A stretch of 7,918 bases of DNA. Source: an uncultured Ruminococcus sp. (GTDB lineage Bacteria; Bacillota; Clostridia; Oscillospirales; Ruminococcaceae). The stretch covers positions 1 through 7,918 of the forward strand of contig CAMCOJ010000090.1 in assembly GCA_945876405.1 (NCBI GenBank), given 5' to 3'. Position numbers and translations under genes: made by a program. The notes under the pieces are model-generated. The model made no database searches. It worked only from the letters and a program-made list of their open reading frames with translations, and was not told where the DNA came from. Every line of letters begins with the position of its first letter. Within the stretch, counting starts at the first letter, position 1. Shown here piece by piece: positions 1 through 7,571 of the stretch.

Positions 1-51
1 CAAACGCGATTCTGCCTGTCTCGTGGGCTCGGAGATGTGTATAAGAGACAG
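1..51 (+). other. Illumina Nextera adapter left on contig end (artefact)
   Basis: Bases 18-51 are identical to the 34-nt Nextera read-2 transposase adapter, including the 19-bp Tn5 mosaic end (AGATGTGTATAAGAGACAG at 33-51). Bases 10-17 read TTCTGCCT, which is the i7 index N703 in primer orientation. Bases 1-9 resemble the end of the P7 oligonucleotide with errors. The organism's own sequence starts at 52. This is library contamination that was assembled, not a transposon end. Confidence 0.97.
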
Positions 52-3000
52 CCATCAACATATTCTTCATATGCAACGAAGTAATCCTGAGCAACTGCAT
101 CCTCCAGTGAAATGTCAGAGTAAGTTCCATCGCCACCATATCCGCCGGCATCAATTCTGAAGGTTGCCTCTTTGTCTGTAATATTTATTGAAGACAGCAG
201 GGCTTCCAGAGATACTCCGCGCACTTTCTCATTAACACCCTTGATTGTGTATTCTTTTTCTTCCTGTCCCAGTTCTTTAAGAGCTGCAACAGAATATGTC
301 TTTGCTTTATCCAGCGTATTGCTTGCTACTGTGAAATCGGCTGCTTCCTGCGGGGTTTCTGCGTTACCGACCTTAATAGTAACACTTGTTACTTCCATTA
401 TGCATGCGCCCTGTGCATTCTGAATCATCAGACGCATAGGACCACCCTTATTATCAATGGAAGAATCGTAACCGTCACCCATTACAGCTCCGGTACCCTT
501 TCCTCCGGAAGCAAGAGGATAACCGTCAACGGCATACGCCAGAAGAACAGGAACATAGCTATCTCCGTCCTTCACTCCGTTTTTCAGTCCGTCAAGACCT
601 ACTTTTCCAACTGCTTCCACGCTGAAGTCGTCCTTTGACCCTACAGTAATGGTTATAGGATTGTCTATGCCCTGAACATCACTGAATGTCTTCTGAATAA
701 GCTGCCAGAAGTTCAGGCCTTCCCATGTGTTCGTCTGCTCGGCATATATCTCTTCCTGAGAAATGATGTCTGTCATTGCTTCAAGTTCTGAGATTTTGTA
801 TGTCTTGCTCGCCAGCTCATTTTCCTTGCTGTCTACAACCTTAAATGCTATTTCATCGTTAAGGTATGTTTTGAATACTTCTGAACTGGAATGGTTCCAG
901 CTTACCTGCTCGGATGCTGTAACTTCAATTTTAATAACATTTTTAATGCATTTGCTCTTGTTAACATCCTCCGCTCCCGTCTGTCCGATGATCAGCTTGA
1001 GCGGACCTCCGTCGTTGCCGTAGGACGTATCATAGCCACCGGATTCGGATGATGAAACCAGCGGTTTTCCGTCCTTGACGTTCTCATTCTCAACAGATGC
1101 CGAACCATAAGCCAGAAGCACAGGTAAATCTGCAGCTCCTGTTTCTGTATTCTGATAAGTTGACATTCTTATGTCAGATAAAGTGTATTCAAACGGTGTT
1201 TCAGAATCTGCTGAATAAATCAGAACTTTATCTGCGTTTGATTTGAGACCCACATTTGTCGACTTAAGCAGATTATACAGATTTATGCCTCTGTATCTTG
1301 TCTGAGTAACTGTGCCGGTATTGTTTCTGAAACTATAGTCCTTTGTTTCAGCCAATGACTGTTTTCCCTCAAGCTCAGCAACAGTAAATGATTTCGGCTT
1401 AGTCAGTCTCGTCCCTTCGCCCTGCACTGTCAGGGTATTCTCTGCATATGTGCTGTACGGCTCACCGATATGTGCATATGCATCAGCCTCAAGATTTATT
1501 TCAATCTCTGTAATGTTAGCGAGACTGCCCATTGTGCTTGCTGCTTCGGAATTTGCCCTAGGGAATATGAGCTGCAGAGGACCGTTATTGTTCTGAACTG
1601 TATGCTCTGTATCTGCCTCTCCCTCAGCAACACCCTTCAGAGTCTGGTTTTTAACGTATCCCTTAGACTCCTTTTCTGCAACAAGAGGATACCCGTTCTT
1701 GGCATATGCAATAACAGGTGTGAGTCCTCCAAGCTCAGTCTGAGCATTGTAACCGTCCTTCACTGCCAGCACTTCTTCAAGGCTCATGGTAACAGGCTCT
1801 GCTCCTTCAGCCTTAAACGTAATTGACCCCTGTTCTCCTGCCAGCTCAACAACGTCTGTCAGGAAGTAATTGAGGTTAACTCCTTCATAAAGGTCGCTGT
1901 AGAAGTTTCCGTTCTTGGCAACTTCGTAGAAGCCCTTAACCTTCGCTTCTTCAAGCTGTGTCTTTGTCAGCTTGCCGCCGTAAATAAGCTCTTCCAGGTC
2001 TTTAACAGTATAGTCCTTTATTGTCTCCTTGCTGCCGTCATTGATTGTTACCTTGAGACCGCTTCTCTCCAGATCCTTGTACGCAGAATCCGCAGGCTGA
2101 TATGTATGAGTACTGTAATTGTAATTGTTGTCGCCTACAACGATTTTATCCAACAGCTTAGCCTGGTTCGATCCGTTGGCGTGACGATAATTTCTCTTTC
2201 CCGAAATAACGCGCAGCGGACCGCCGTCATTTGAAAGACCGCTGAGATATCCATCCAGGTTCTTGCTGATTACATAAGGATATGCATTTGCTCCGTATGA
2301 TACGAGAACAGGATATCCTACTGCCAGCTTGTCACCTGTGGTAACATCGTCGCCCTCTCTGAGATTTTCATTCGGTGTATAAGAATCGCCATTATCTGCT
2401 GCATTCTTCTCATAGAATCCGAATTTGTCCGGATCCGCTACTTCAGCCAATGTAAATGAATCAAATCCCGTATAATTGTCTGTCGATCTGAATGTAACCT
2501 TAGTATTCTCATCGTCCGCCTTGCTTTTGTCGATTCCCGAATGCTGAAGCAGACTCCAAAGCTTGACTCCTTCATATGAGTTCACGTACCAGTATGATGA
2601 GTTAGCCAAACTGTATTCATCTCTGTAACCGTATCCGTTGTCAACTACTTCTCCAGCCTGGTCATATTTAACCATGTTCTCAAGTTCTTCAACTGTATAA
2701 TTAACTTCACACCCAAGCTCATCGCCTGTTACAGTCAGAACATACTGAGAGTTCTCCGCCTTATTGTACGGAGCTTTATCATGCTTGTATCCCGGTGCGG
2801 AATCTTCTTCCACGTAGATATAAGCCATGTTTCCGAACTTCGTATATTTTCCGTCCTGATCTCCGTATTTCTCCAGGTCGTAAACGAACTTCAGACAACC
2901 ATCTCCGTTGCCAAGATCTTTATCTTCGCCTGTTGCGTCATTAAACACAAAAGGTCTGACATTGGAACCATCCTCCGCCGCTGTTCCGTATGCAACCAGT

Positions 3001-4385
3001 GCAGGTGTTCCCGCATCGTGCATGGCTTTAATATCCGATAGCGACAATGTGGCGATAGCTTTCCTGTTTCTGTTCTTGATGGTGACTTTCTTGGCTTTAT
3101 CAGTCATCTTGATTCCGCTCTTCTCAAGTCCCGTCAGAATATAATAGAGATCAACGCCTTCATATGTTCTTGTGGCTTTTGCTCCGTCCCTTGTGTCTGA
3201 ATATACGCTTCTGGCACATCCTGCATCCTTGCTTTCAAGGTCCTTAACCGACAGCGGTGTGCTGGCAGTCATTCCCGGACCCTCGATTGTCAGAGTCGCT
3301 CCTGTAATGGAATCGATATTGTAAGGACCTGTCTGGCCTGTGATTCCCCCGTTTGTGACATGCTTATACGGGCTGGTTGAGAAATCGATTCCGCTTTCTG
3401 TTTCGACAGTTATGCTGTCAATCATGGAGGCAGGCTTCGCTCCGTCTCCGTAGAGTGTCAGGAATCCATACTTTGAAGCAGCGGTTTTATATATGCCGCT
3501 GCCGTTTGCTTCATATCCAAGCATGTAGTTGCCGTCTGTCAGTTCCTTTACTGTCTTAGTGCTGCTACTCATATCGTACCCGTCAGCTGCAGTAAATGAC
3601 ACCTTGGAATTTTCTTCTTCACCTGCGAGAAGAACTTTGAGCGGTACGCCTCTGACATTATCCTGCTTTTCTACACCTTTGCTTGTATAAGTATATGTTC
3701 TTTCCGCAAAGTCCATCAGCAGAATATCTGCTCTTGTGTATTCTTTGCTTCCGACTCTCAGCACAACCTCAGTTATGGCATCGCCTTCCTGAATTTTATT
3801 GACCTGCTTAGCAGTACTGTTGCCATTCCACAGCGGCTGGTTCATGTCACCTGCTCCGCCGCCTTCACCGTCATACTGTCCGCAGTAGAGACGCAGGAAT
3901 CCCAGTTCGGTGGTGTTTCCTTCAGGTAAAGCTGTAGGTGCTGTTCCGTCAGTAAGACCTGTGTTAACGTCAGCCCAGCCTATTACAGCCGGAACCTGCT
4001 CTCCCTTTTCGCCGGAACTGAAATCATAGAAAAATCTGGCATTATTGAGCCCAACTGTTGTGGTCATACCGTTTACATAAGCCTGTTCCTGCAGAAAGTT
4101 GGTTGCATATCCATCTGTAGCGATCACTCTTACATCATCTGAAATTTCAGCTTCATTCTTTCCCAGCAGTGAGGCCACTTTGACGCCGTCCACCAGATAA
4201 TAATTCCTTGCATAAGGCGATTTAGATTTCATCGCAGAATATTTCTGGCTTGTCACTTTTCCTTGTGCTTCACTAAAATTCTTTAATTCATCCATGGTAT
4301 AGGATTTTTCCATGGACACGTTATCGGCATCATACACTCCGGCGTTTCCGATTAGCCCGGTACCTGTAACAACCAGTGCCGGGCT
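52..4385 (-). repeat. About eight diverged tandem SUOX-fold modules within the giant protein
   Basis: Approximate module limits on the minus strand are 4385-3795, 3780-3393, 3333-2805, 2757-2127, 2077-1485, 1449-908, 869-363 and 342-52 (cut). They were delimited by eye from recurring protein motifs: a V/T-rich strand followed by 'ELE', 'GVxLxxLL', 'AY....YPL' and 'GGPLRL'. Modules 2 and 8 resemble each other most ('VRGVPLKVLL' and 'VRGVSLEALL' with similar spacing), while 4 to 7 form a second group. Divergence is high and no long DNA identity was seen, so these are old duplications rather than recent copies. Confidence 0.75.
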
Positions 4386-4520
4386 TTTAACCGCGAGTTC
4401 GTCAGTAGCATGAGCCTGAGAGCCTCTGTTAAGAGGCATCATTGTAAAGACAAGAGTAATCGCCAGCATCACAACAAATGCTCTTGTTACAACTGTCTTT
4501 AGCCGTTCTTTGACTTGCAT
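52..4520 (-). CDS. Giant secreted surface protein of tandem SUOX-fold (Oxidored_molyb-like) modules, C-terminus missing
   Basis: An unbroken frame of 1489 codons runs from ATG at 4520 to the contig end with no stop. AAGGAGGG (4526-4533) sits 5 nt before the ATG. Residues 1-38 form a Sec signal peptide: basic start, hydrophobic 14-28, likely cleavage after Ala36-His-Ala38, no twin arginine. About eight degenerate modules follow, starting near residues 46, 247, 396, 588, 815, 1024, 1218 and 1394. Typical elements are a 'sxxELE' segment, 'YEGVxLxxLL', a 'DGY' or equivalent strand, 'PVLLAYxxxGYPL', 'GGPLRLI' and a closing 'I.kIeV' strand. This order matches the sulfite oxidase/YedY molybdopterin fold (PF00174). 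No cysteine recurs at one position between modules, so canonical Mo ligation is not evident. Residues 403-409 (DSITGAT) fit a flavinylation consensus. It lies 34 bp behind the 800-aa gene and is probably cotranscribed. No anchor is visible because the end is lost. The function is unknown; a binding or redox surface scaffold is inferred. Confidence 0.9.
3294..3314 (-). other. Possible ApbE-type FMN attachment motif (DSITGAT, residues 403-409)
   Basis: The seven residues Asp-Ser-Ile-Thr-Gly-Ala-Thr fit the Dxx(S/T)GAT consensus in which ApbE links FMN to the last threonine (Thr409) of exported redox proteins such as NqrC and RnfG. It lies at the start of module 3, followed by a 'LTIEGPGM' strand, and is not in an obvious complete FMN-binding domain. 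ApbE acts outside the membrane, which suits a secreted protein. No apbE gene is visible here. A chance match remains possible. Confidence 0.4.
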
Positions 4521-4525
4521 TGCTG

Positions 4526-4533
4526 CCCTCCTT
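4526..4533 (-). promoter_or_regulatory. Ribosome binding site of the giant SUOX-fold protein
   Basis: The minus strand reads AAGGAGGG 5 nt before ATG at 4520. It fixes the start, and it lies in the 34-bp gap after the upstream gene's TAA, where no terminator is seen. Both points support one operon. Confidence 0.85.
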
Positions 4534-4554
4534 CTTCTCATTAGTTCCGTTTGA

Positions 4555-6957
4555 TTATCTTACTCGTACTGCTTTCACAGTTGAATAGCTGCCATAAATC
4601 TTCTTGCCGGACACTTTTCTATACGCCCTGACCTTGAAGTAGTATGTTTTACCTTTTTTGAGTTTCTTGTTAACGTAGTATGTTCTTGATCCGCTTGTTA
4701 CTGTTTTTGCAGTCCTGAATCCGGAACTCTTTTTAAGCGATCTGACAACCTGATACCCGCTTGCTCCGGAGACTCTGCTCCACTTAACAGTTGCTTTCCT
4801 GCTTCCGGCTTTAAGGGAAACTGATGGTGTGGAAGGAACCGGCCTCGCGTATGCTGAAGCATAATTGCTCTGTACCTTCTGTCCCTCGGTATCGGCTGAT
4901 ATGGCTCTTATTTTGTAATAGTATGTTGTTCCGGTTTTAAGTCCTGTATTCCTGTAGCTTGTGATTCCAGAAGATGTAATTGTTTTGATTCTCACATAGC
5001 TGCTCCCCGATTTTCTGTAAATCTCGTAGCCTGTCGCTCCGGGATTGCTGTTCCATCGCAGTGTTATGGAGTTGTACCCTGAAGATGCTGCCTTAAACCC
5101 CTCAATATTGCCAAGAACCACATTGTAAGTAAATGTGGTTACGTCGCTGTCCAGCTTTCCGTACCCAACAGTTTTAACTTTAATAACATGCTTTCCCGGT
5201 TTCGTTAAAACAGGTGGATTTGCAAGCTGCTCGCTGTATCTGTACGCGGAATAGTTGTAGAATCCGCTTGCAAGGCCCGGACTCTCTTCCTCTTCCGGAT
5301 CTACTATATAACAGACCTTATCTCTTTTGTTTTCTTCGGCAGGGAACGGTAGTTTAATGGTCTGCCCGGCAGTTACTGTTGAGTCACCTGCCGGAACCGT
5401 TTCGGTCACACTCTGGCATTTTTCAGGCTTTGTGCTTGTATCTATACTGATCTGCCCTATTGTAAGCATACCGTCAACACATTCTGCAAAGTTCTGTTCA
5501 TTTGGCTCTGTCTGCCCGAACAGCAACGAGTTGTTGTTTCCGGTTTCAATAATCGAAGGCACAATCTTCTTTCCCTCGTATGCTTCAGCCTTAACTGATC
5601 CCCCTTTGCTGTCTGTTCCAGCCTCGGCATTTGGATAATAGTATCTGTCTGCAAATAGCTGCCCCGCGGTAATTTTTGTGGAATATCCGTCGTTTCCCGT
5701 AAAGGTAATCACCGTATTGCGGTCCAGTTCCTTATTTGCCGCAGACATGCCCTCTTCGATTATCCTGTCAACACTGATGCCGGTTCTATCTAGCTTTTCT
5801 GAGAATGATGGGTACGTATTATACCCTGAATAGTTTGCTTTTTCGGTGCCAAATTTTTTCTCCAACTCCGCCTGGGTTGCATATGAACCTACAATTTCCC
5901 CATCAACCTTAACCGTAAGCGCATCACCAACATAATAGGTAAAGGTTTGAAGCACGCTGTCCTGCTTGCCATAGCCTTTGACTTTAACCTTAAGTACAAT
6001 CGTTCTGTTTTTGTATTCAGGCTTATCAGAATCGGCTCCTGCCTTGCACACCGGATTGCAGACCATACTCTGTTTAGGCCCGCAGTTATATATGGTCCAT
6101 CCGTCTTCAAATTTTTTATCTGTTTCAAAGGTGTAATATATCTTATCGTATTCCCAGTCAATATTGCTGTCTTCAGCCTTTGATATAGTAAGAGTTGCTC
6201 CATCCTTCTGAAGGGATAAAGCAGGCTGGTCAACAATAACGGCTCCACACTGTTCTGCCGCCTTTGTGGAGATATCTATTGTCCCGCCCTTTGCAATATA
6301 CTTGACAAACAGAGGGTTGTTCTCTTCATTCGGAGCCACCTGACCAACATATAGACAGGTATCGCCCATAAGGCTGATAACAGCAGGCACGGCTGCTTTC
6401 CCCTCGAATGAATCCTCCTCCACTATTCCGTCCTGCTGATTCACTAGGGCAGCATTTGGATAGTAATATCTGTCTTCATTAAGCTGCGAGCCTGTTAAGG
6501 ACATCTCATACTTGTTACCTTCAAAACTGATTGTATTTGTATCATTTACTGTTATGCCTGCCGCATCCAGAATTCCATTGACAGTGGGACCTTTTATGTC
6601 CGTATATGTGTTGAAAGTAGGGTATGTGTTCCACGCCGAGTAATTGTATGTTTTGTTACCCTCTGCAGTTGCTATTGCCTCCAATTCCTCCATTGAAAAC
6701 GTCTTCTTAATGACTCCGTTCAGTTTCACGCTAACAGCCGTCTCGCCGGATCCCTGTAATCGTTCTTCCTTTGCCTCCGACAGAATTGCCTCCTGCTCAG
6801 GTGCAGCTTCTACCGAATCAGCCTCTATCTCTTTTTCAGCGGCGCTTTCCTGCTGTTCCTGCGGCTCTAGGGAAAAAACCGCTTCTGCCGGCACATAAAA
6901 TCCCATAGTGAATACTACAGCAAATAGCAATGTCAGACTCAATAGTTTTTTTTTCAT
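4555..6957 (-). CDS. Secreted surface protein: two SUOX-fold/Ig-like module pairs and two FN3 domains
   Basis: This complete 800-residue frame starts at an ATG with GAAGGGGA about 10 nt upstream and ends in TAA. Residues 1-26 are a Sec signal peptide (Lys-rich start, hydrophobic core, cleavage after Ala24-Glu-Ala26). Residues 27-71 are a Glu/Ala-rich acidic linker. Residues 75-231 and 347-507 are homologous degenerate SUOX-fold modules sharing 'NTYPTF/NTYPSF', 'GSQLNEDRYYYPNA/GQLFADRYYYPNA' and 'GQ..PNEEN/GQTEPNEQN'. Residues 239-343 and 515-613 are chitobiase- or Ig-like modules ending 'GYGKQDS..TFTY' and 'GYGKLDS..TFTY'. Residues 617-703 and 708-800 are fibronectin-III domains with a very basic end. 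No LPXTG, membrane anchor or twin arginine is present; the basic tail may bind the wall. Cysteines 292, 300 and 304 form a small cluster. It is the first gene behind the riboswitch leader. The domain reading is fairly secure; the ligand is unknown. Confidence 0.93.
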   Translation of the reverse strand: MKKKLLSLTLLFAVVFTMGFYVPAEAVFSLEPQEQQESAAEKEIEADSVEAAPEQEAILSEAKEERLQGSGETAVSVKLNGVIKKTFSMEELEAIATAEGNKTYNYSAWNTYPTFNTYTDIKGPTVNGILDAAGITVNDTNTISFEGNKYEMSLTGSQLNEDRYYYPNAALVNQQDGIVEEDSFEGKAAVPAVISLMGDTCLYVGQVAPNEENNPLFVKYIAKGGTIDISTKAAEQCGAVIVDQPALSLQKDGATLTISKAEDSNIDWEYDKIYYTFETDKKFEDGWTIYNCGPKQSMVCNPVCKAGADSDKPEYKNRTIVLKVKVKGYGKQDSVLQTFTYYVGDALTVKVDGEIVGSYATQAELEKKFGTEKANYSGYNTYPSFSEKLDRTGISVDRIIEEGMSAANKELDRNTVITFTGNDGYSTKITAGQLFADRYYYPNAEAGTDSKGGSVKAEAYEGKKIVPSIIETGNNNSLLFGQTEPNEQNFAECVDGMLTIGQISIDTSTKPEKCQSVTETVPAGDSTVTAGQTIKLPFPAEENKRDKVCYIVDPEEEESPGLASGFYNYSAYRYSEQLANPPVLTKPGKHVIKVKTVGYGKLDSDVTTFTYNVVLGNIEGFKAASSGYNSITLRWNSNPGATGYEIYRKSGSSYVRIKTITSSGITSYRNTGLKTGTTYYYKIRAISADTEGQKVQSNYASAYARPVPSTPSVSLKAGSRKATVKWSRVSGASGYQVVRSLKKSSGFRTAKTVTSGSRTYYVNKKLKKGKTYYFKVRAYRKVSGKKIYGSYSTVKAVRVR
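5119..6735 (-). repeat. Internal duplication (two about 270-residue units) in the 800-aa surface protein
   Basis: Unit A is 6735-5929 (residues 75-343) and unit B is 5919-5119 (residues 347-613). Each has a SUOX-like module followed by a chitobiase/Ig-like module. The shared peptides occur in the same order and at nearly the same spacing, including the identical heptapeptide DRYYYPN and the endings GYGK(Q/L)DS. This is an ancient intragenic duplication. Confidence 0.85.
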
Positions 6958-6966
6958 ACTAATTTA

Positions 6967-6974
6967 TCCCCTTC
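6967..6974 (-). promoter_or_regulatory. Ribosome binding site of the 800-aa surface protein
   Basis: GAAGGGGA lies about 10 nt before the ATG at 6957 and downstream of the leader terminator. Translation initiation is therefore not hidden by the terminator hairpin, which favours control of transcription rather than translation. Confidence 0.8.
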
Positions 6975-6985
6975 AAGTATTAAGT

Positions 6986-7014
6986 AAAATAAAAAACGGT
7001 TCCAAAAGAAACCG
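6986..7014 (-). terminator. Leader intrinsic terminator (riboswitch expression platform)
   Basis: On the minus strand CGGTTTC (7014-7008), a TTTT loop and GGAACCG (7003-6997) form a 7-bp stem with one G-U pair, followed directly by six T and then ATTTT. It ends about 29 nt before the ATG. The 5' arm overlaps TTTCTTT (7011-7005), which can instead pair with AAAGAAA (7046-7040) at the 3' end of the aptamer. That would form an antiterminator that excludes both the terminator and the aptamer's closing helix. Confidence 0.85.
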
Positions 7015-7036
7015 GCTTGAGCGCAATCATCCTCAG

Positions 7037-7150
7037 CAATTTCTTTCCAAAGTGCGGGAGGCACAGCTGTTTCCGGCTGCACCCTATCGACCTCAGACCG
7101 TAGGCAACCCTCCGGATAGCCCCGAAGGTCTTTCGGCTCGAAAGTGCTAT
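7037..7150 (-). promoter_or_regulatory. Molybdenum cofactor (Moco) riboswitch aptamer
   Basis: The minus-strand leader RNA carries hallmarks I associate with the Moco RNA motif, as in the E. coli moaA leader. There is an AGGG-started arm (GGUGCAGC 7083-7076 with GCUGUGCC 7067-7060, 8 bp) with a GGAAAC-containing loop, then GCCUCCCG (7061-7054), then UGGAAAG (7049-7043). Other helices are CUAUC/GAUAG (7119-7115 with 7088-7084), a hairpin CCGAA/UUCGG (7136-7132 with 7126-7122) and a closing helix CUUUC/GAAAG (7144-7140 with 7047-7043). Moco RNAs normally control cofactor synthesis, molybdate uptake or Moco enzymes. Here the RNA precedes a surface protein with SUOX-like folds. The identity rests on memory of the motif, not a covariance search. 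A tungsten-cofactor variant is an alternative; cobalamin and c-di-GMP aptamer motifs are absent. Confidence 0.8.
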
Positions 7151-7181
7151 ATTGAATTATTGCTTGCTTGTCGTCAGAATT

Positions 7182-7210
7182 ATTATACACCCCGTAATAT
7201 GTTGTTACAA
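7182..7210 (-). promoter_or_regulatory. Promoter of the riboswitch-surface protein operon
   Basis: On the minus strand TTGTAA (7210-7205) is separated by exactly 17 nt from a perfect TATAAT (7187-7182). Initiation is expected near 7175, giving a leader of roughly 218 nt that includes the whole aptamer and terminator. The -35 box matches consensus at 4 of 6 positions. It is the only good sigma-A promoter I see in the gap. Confidence 0.65.
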
Positions 7211-7211
7211 C
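7201..7211. promoter_or_regulatory. Palindrome overlapping the -35 box, possible operator
   Basis: GTTGT-T-ACAAC is a perfect inverted repeat with 5-bp arms and one central base. It covers the -35 hexamer (7205-7210). A protein bound here would block RNA polymerase, giving a second control layer above the riboswitch. The repeat is short, so chance is possible. Confidence 0.35.
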
Positions 7212-7212
7212 T

Positions 7213-7236
7213 GTAATATTATGTGTAATATTATGT
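7213..7236. repeat. Perfect tandem 12-mer upstream of the promoter
   Basis: GTAATATTATGT occurs twice head to tail with no gap (7213-7224 and 7225-7236), 2 bp upstream of the -35 box palindrome. It may be an A/T-rich UP element, or a pair of regulator sites about one helical turn apart. Each unit is close to a TGTAATATTACA-like palindrome. Confidence 0.6.
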
Positions 7237-7571
7237 TGCTTATGTTCATTAACCAACAATCTATTGAATATTGAATGTATCTGATAGGTTTGCTATCAGC
7301 GAAACCAATCGACACAATCACGAAGTTTTTCCAGCTGTCACCAAAAACGTTGAAATCTAAACCTTCCATTTTCTGACATTGTGAAAATGTGCCCGCAAAT
7401 AGCCATTTTACTGCAAAAAAGCCCTGTTCGCCCTGCATTTTACAGGTATTTCACCGCCATTTTCACAAACAGTTCTTTCCCATATTTTGAAACCCTTGGC
7501 GCATAAGGGCTCACAACATCGCCTGGAAATTGTTTCCGTTTTTTCGTGATTATTTGCCGATGCCGGCCGGC
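7237..7571. other. Intergenic stretch with inverted repeats, no convincing gene
   Basis: About 335 bases lie between the operon terminator and the promoter region. The only frame of note (minus, 7205-7438, 77 codons) runs through the promoter, has no good ribosome site, and I do not recognise its product. The stretch holds a 7-bp hairpin (CTGATAG at 7281-7287 with CTATCAG at 7293-7299), an 11-bp inverted repeat spaced by 69 bp (7379-7389 with 7459-7469) and a 5-bp hairpin (CCCTT at 7493-7497 with AAGGG at 7505-7509). It may be a non-coding dispersed element; no transposase or terminal duplication was found. Confidence 0.5.
7379..7469. repeat. 11-bp inverted repeat flanking 69 bp
   Basis: TTGTGAAAATG (7379-7389) and CATTTTCACAA (7459-7469) are perfect reverse complements. 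The enclosed 69 bp are non-coding. Possible readings are the ends of a small MITE-like element or the base of a long RNA hairpin. No target-site duplication next to the arms was evident. Confidence 0.5.

Noticed and set aside
33..51. Tn5/IS50-like mosaic end at the left edge
   Set aside because: It is part of an exact Nextera library adapter with index sequence beside it, so it is a sequencing artefact and not a natural transposon end.
172..3559. Plus-strand open frames of 60-118 codons at 172-423, 763-1023, 1470-1826, 2781-3041, 2908-3144 and 3377-3559
   Set aside because: They lie antisense inside the unbroken 1489-codon minus-strand frame, lack ribosome sites, and have Cys/Ser/Leu-rich composition typical of shadow frames.
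52..4520. Active sulfite oxidase-type Moco enzyme
   Set aside because: No cysteine is conserved at the Mo-ligand position across modules and the signal peptide is Sec-type, so a classic enzyme reading is not supported.
4555..4700. LPXTG or membrane anchor at the end of the 800-aa protein
   Set aside because: The protein ends in a basic FN3 domain with no sorting motif or hydrophobic tail.
7037..7150. Cobalamin or c-di-GMP riboswitch as the leader RNA
   Set aside because: The B12-box-like GCCACUG and the GEMM core are absent, while the GCCUCCCG and UGGAAAG elements and their spacing fit the Moco RNA.
6954..7259. Minus-strand 101-codon frame covering the leader
   Set aside because: It runs through the promoter, the riboswitch aptamer and the terminator; structured RNA explains this stretch better and the product resembles nothing I know.
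7205..7438. Minus-strand 77-codon frame in the intergenic region
   Set aside because: It overlaps the -35 box and tandem repeat, has no recognisable domain and no good ribosome site; it could only be supported by homologues.
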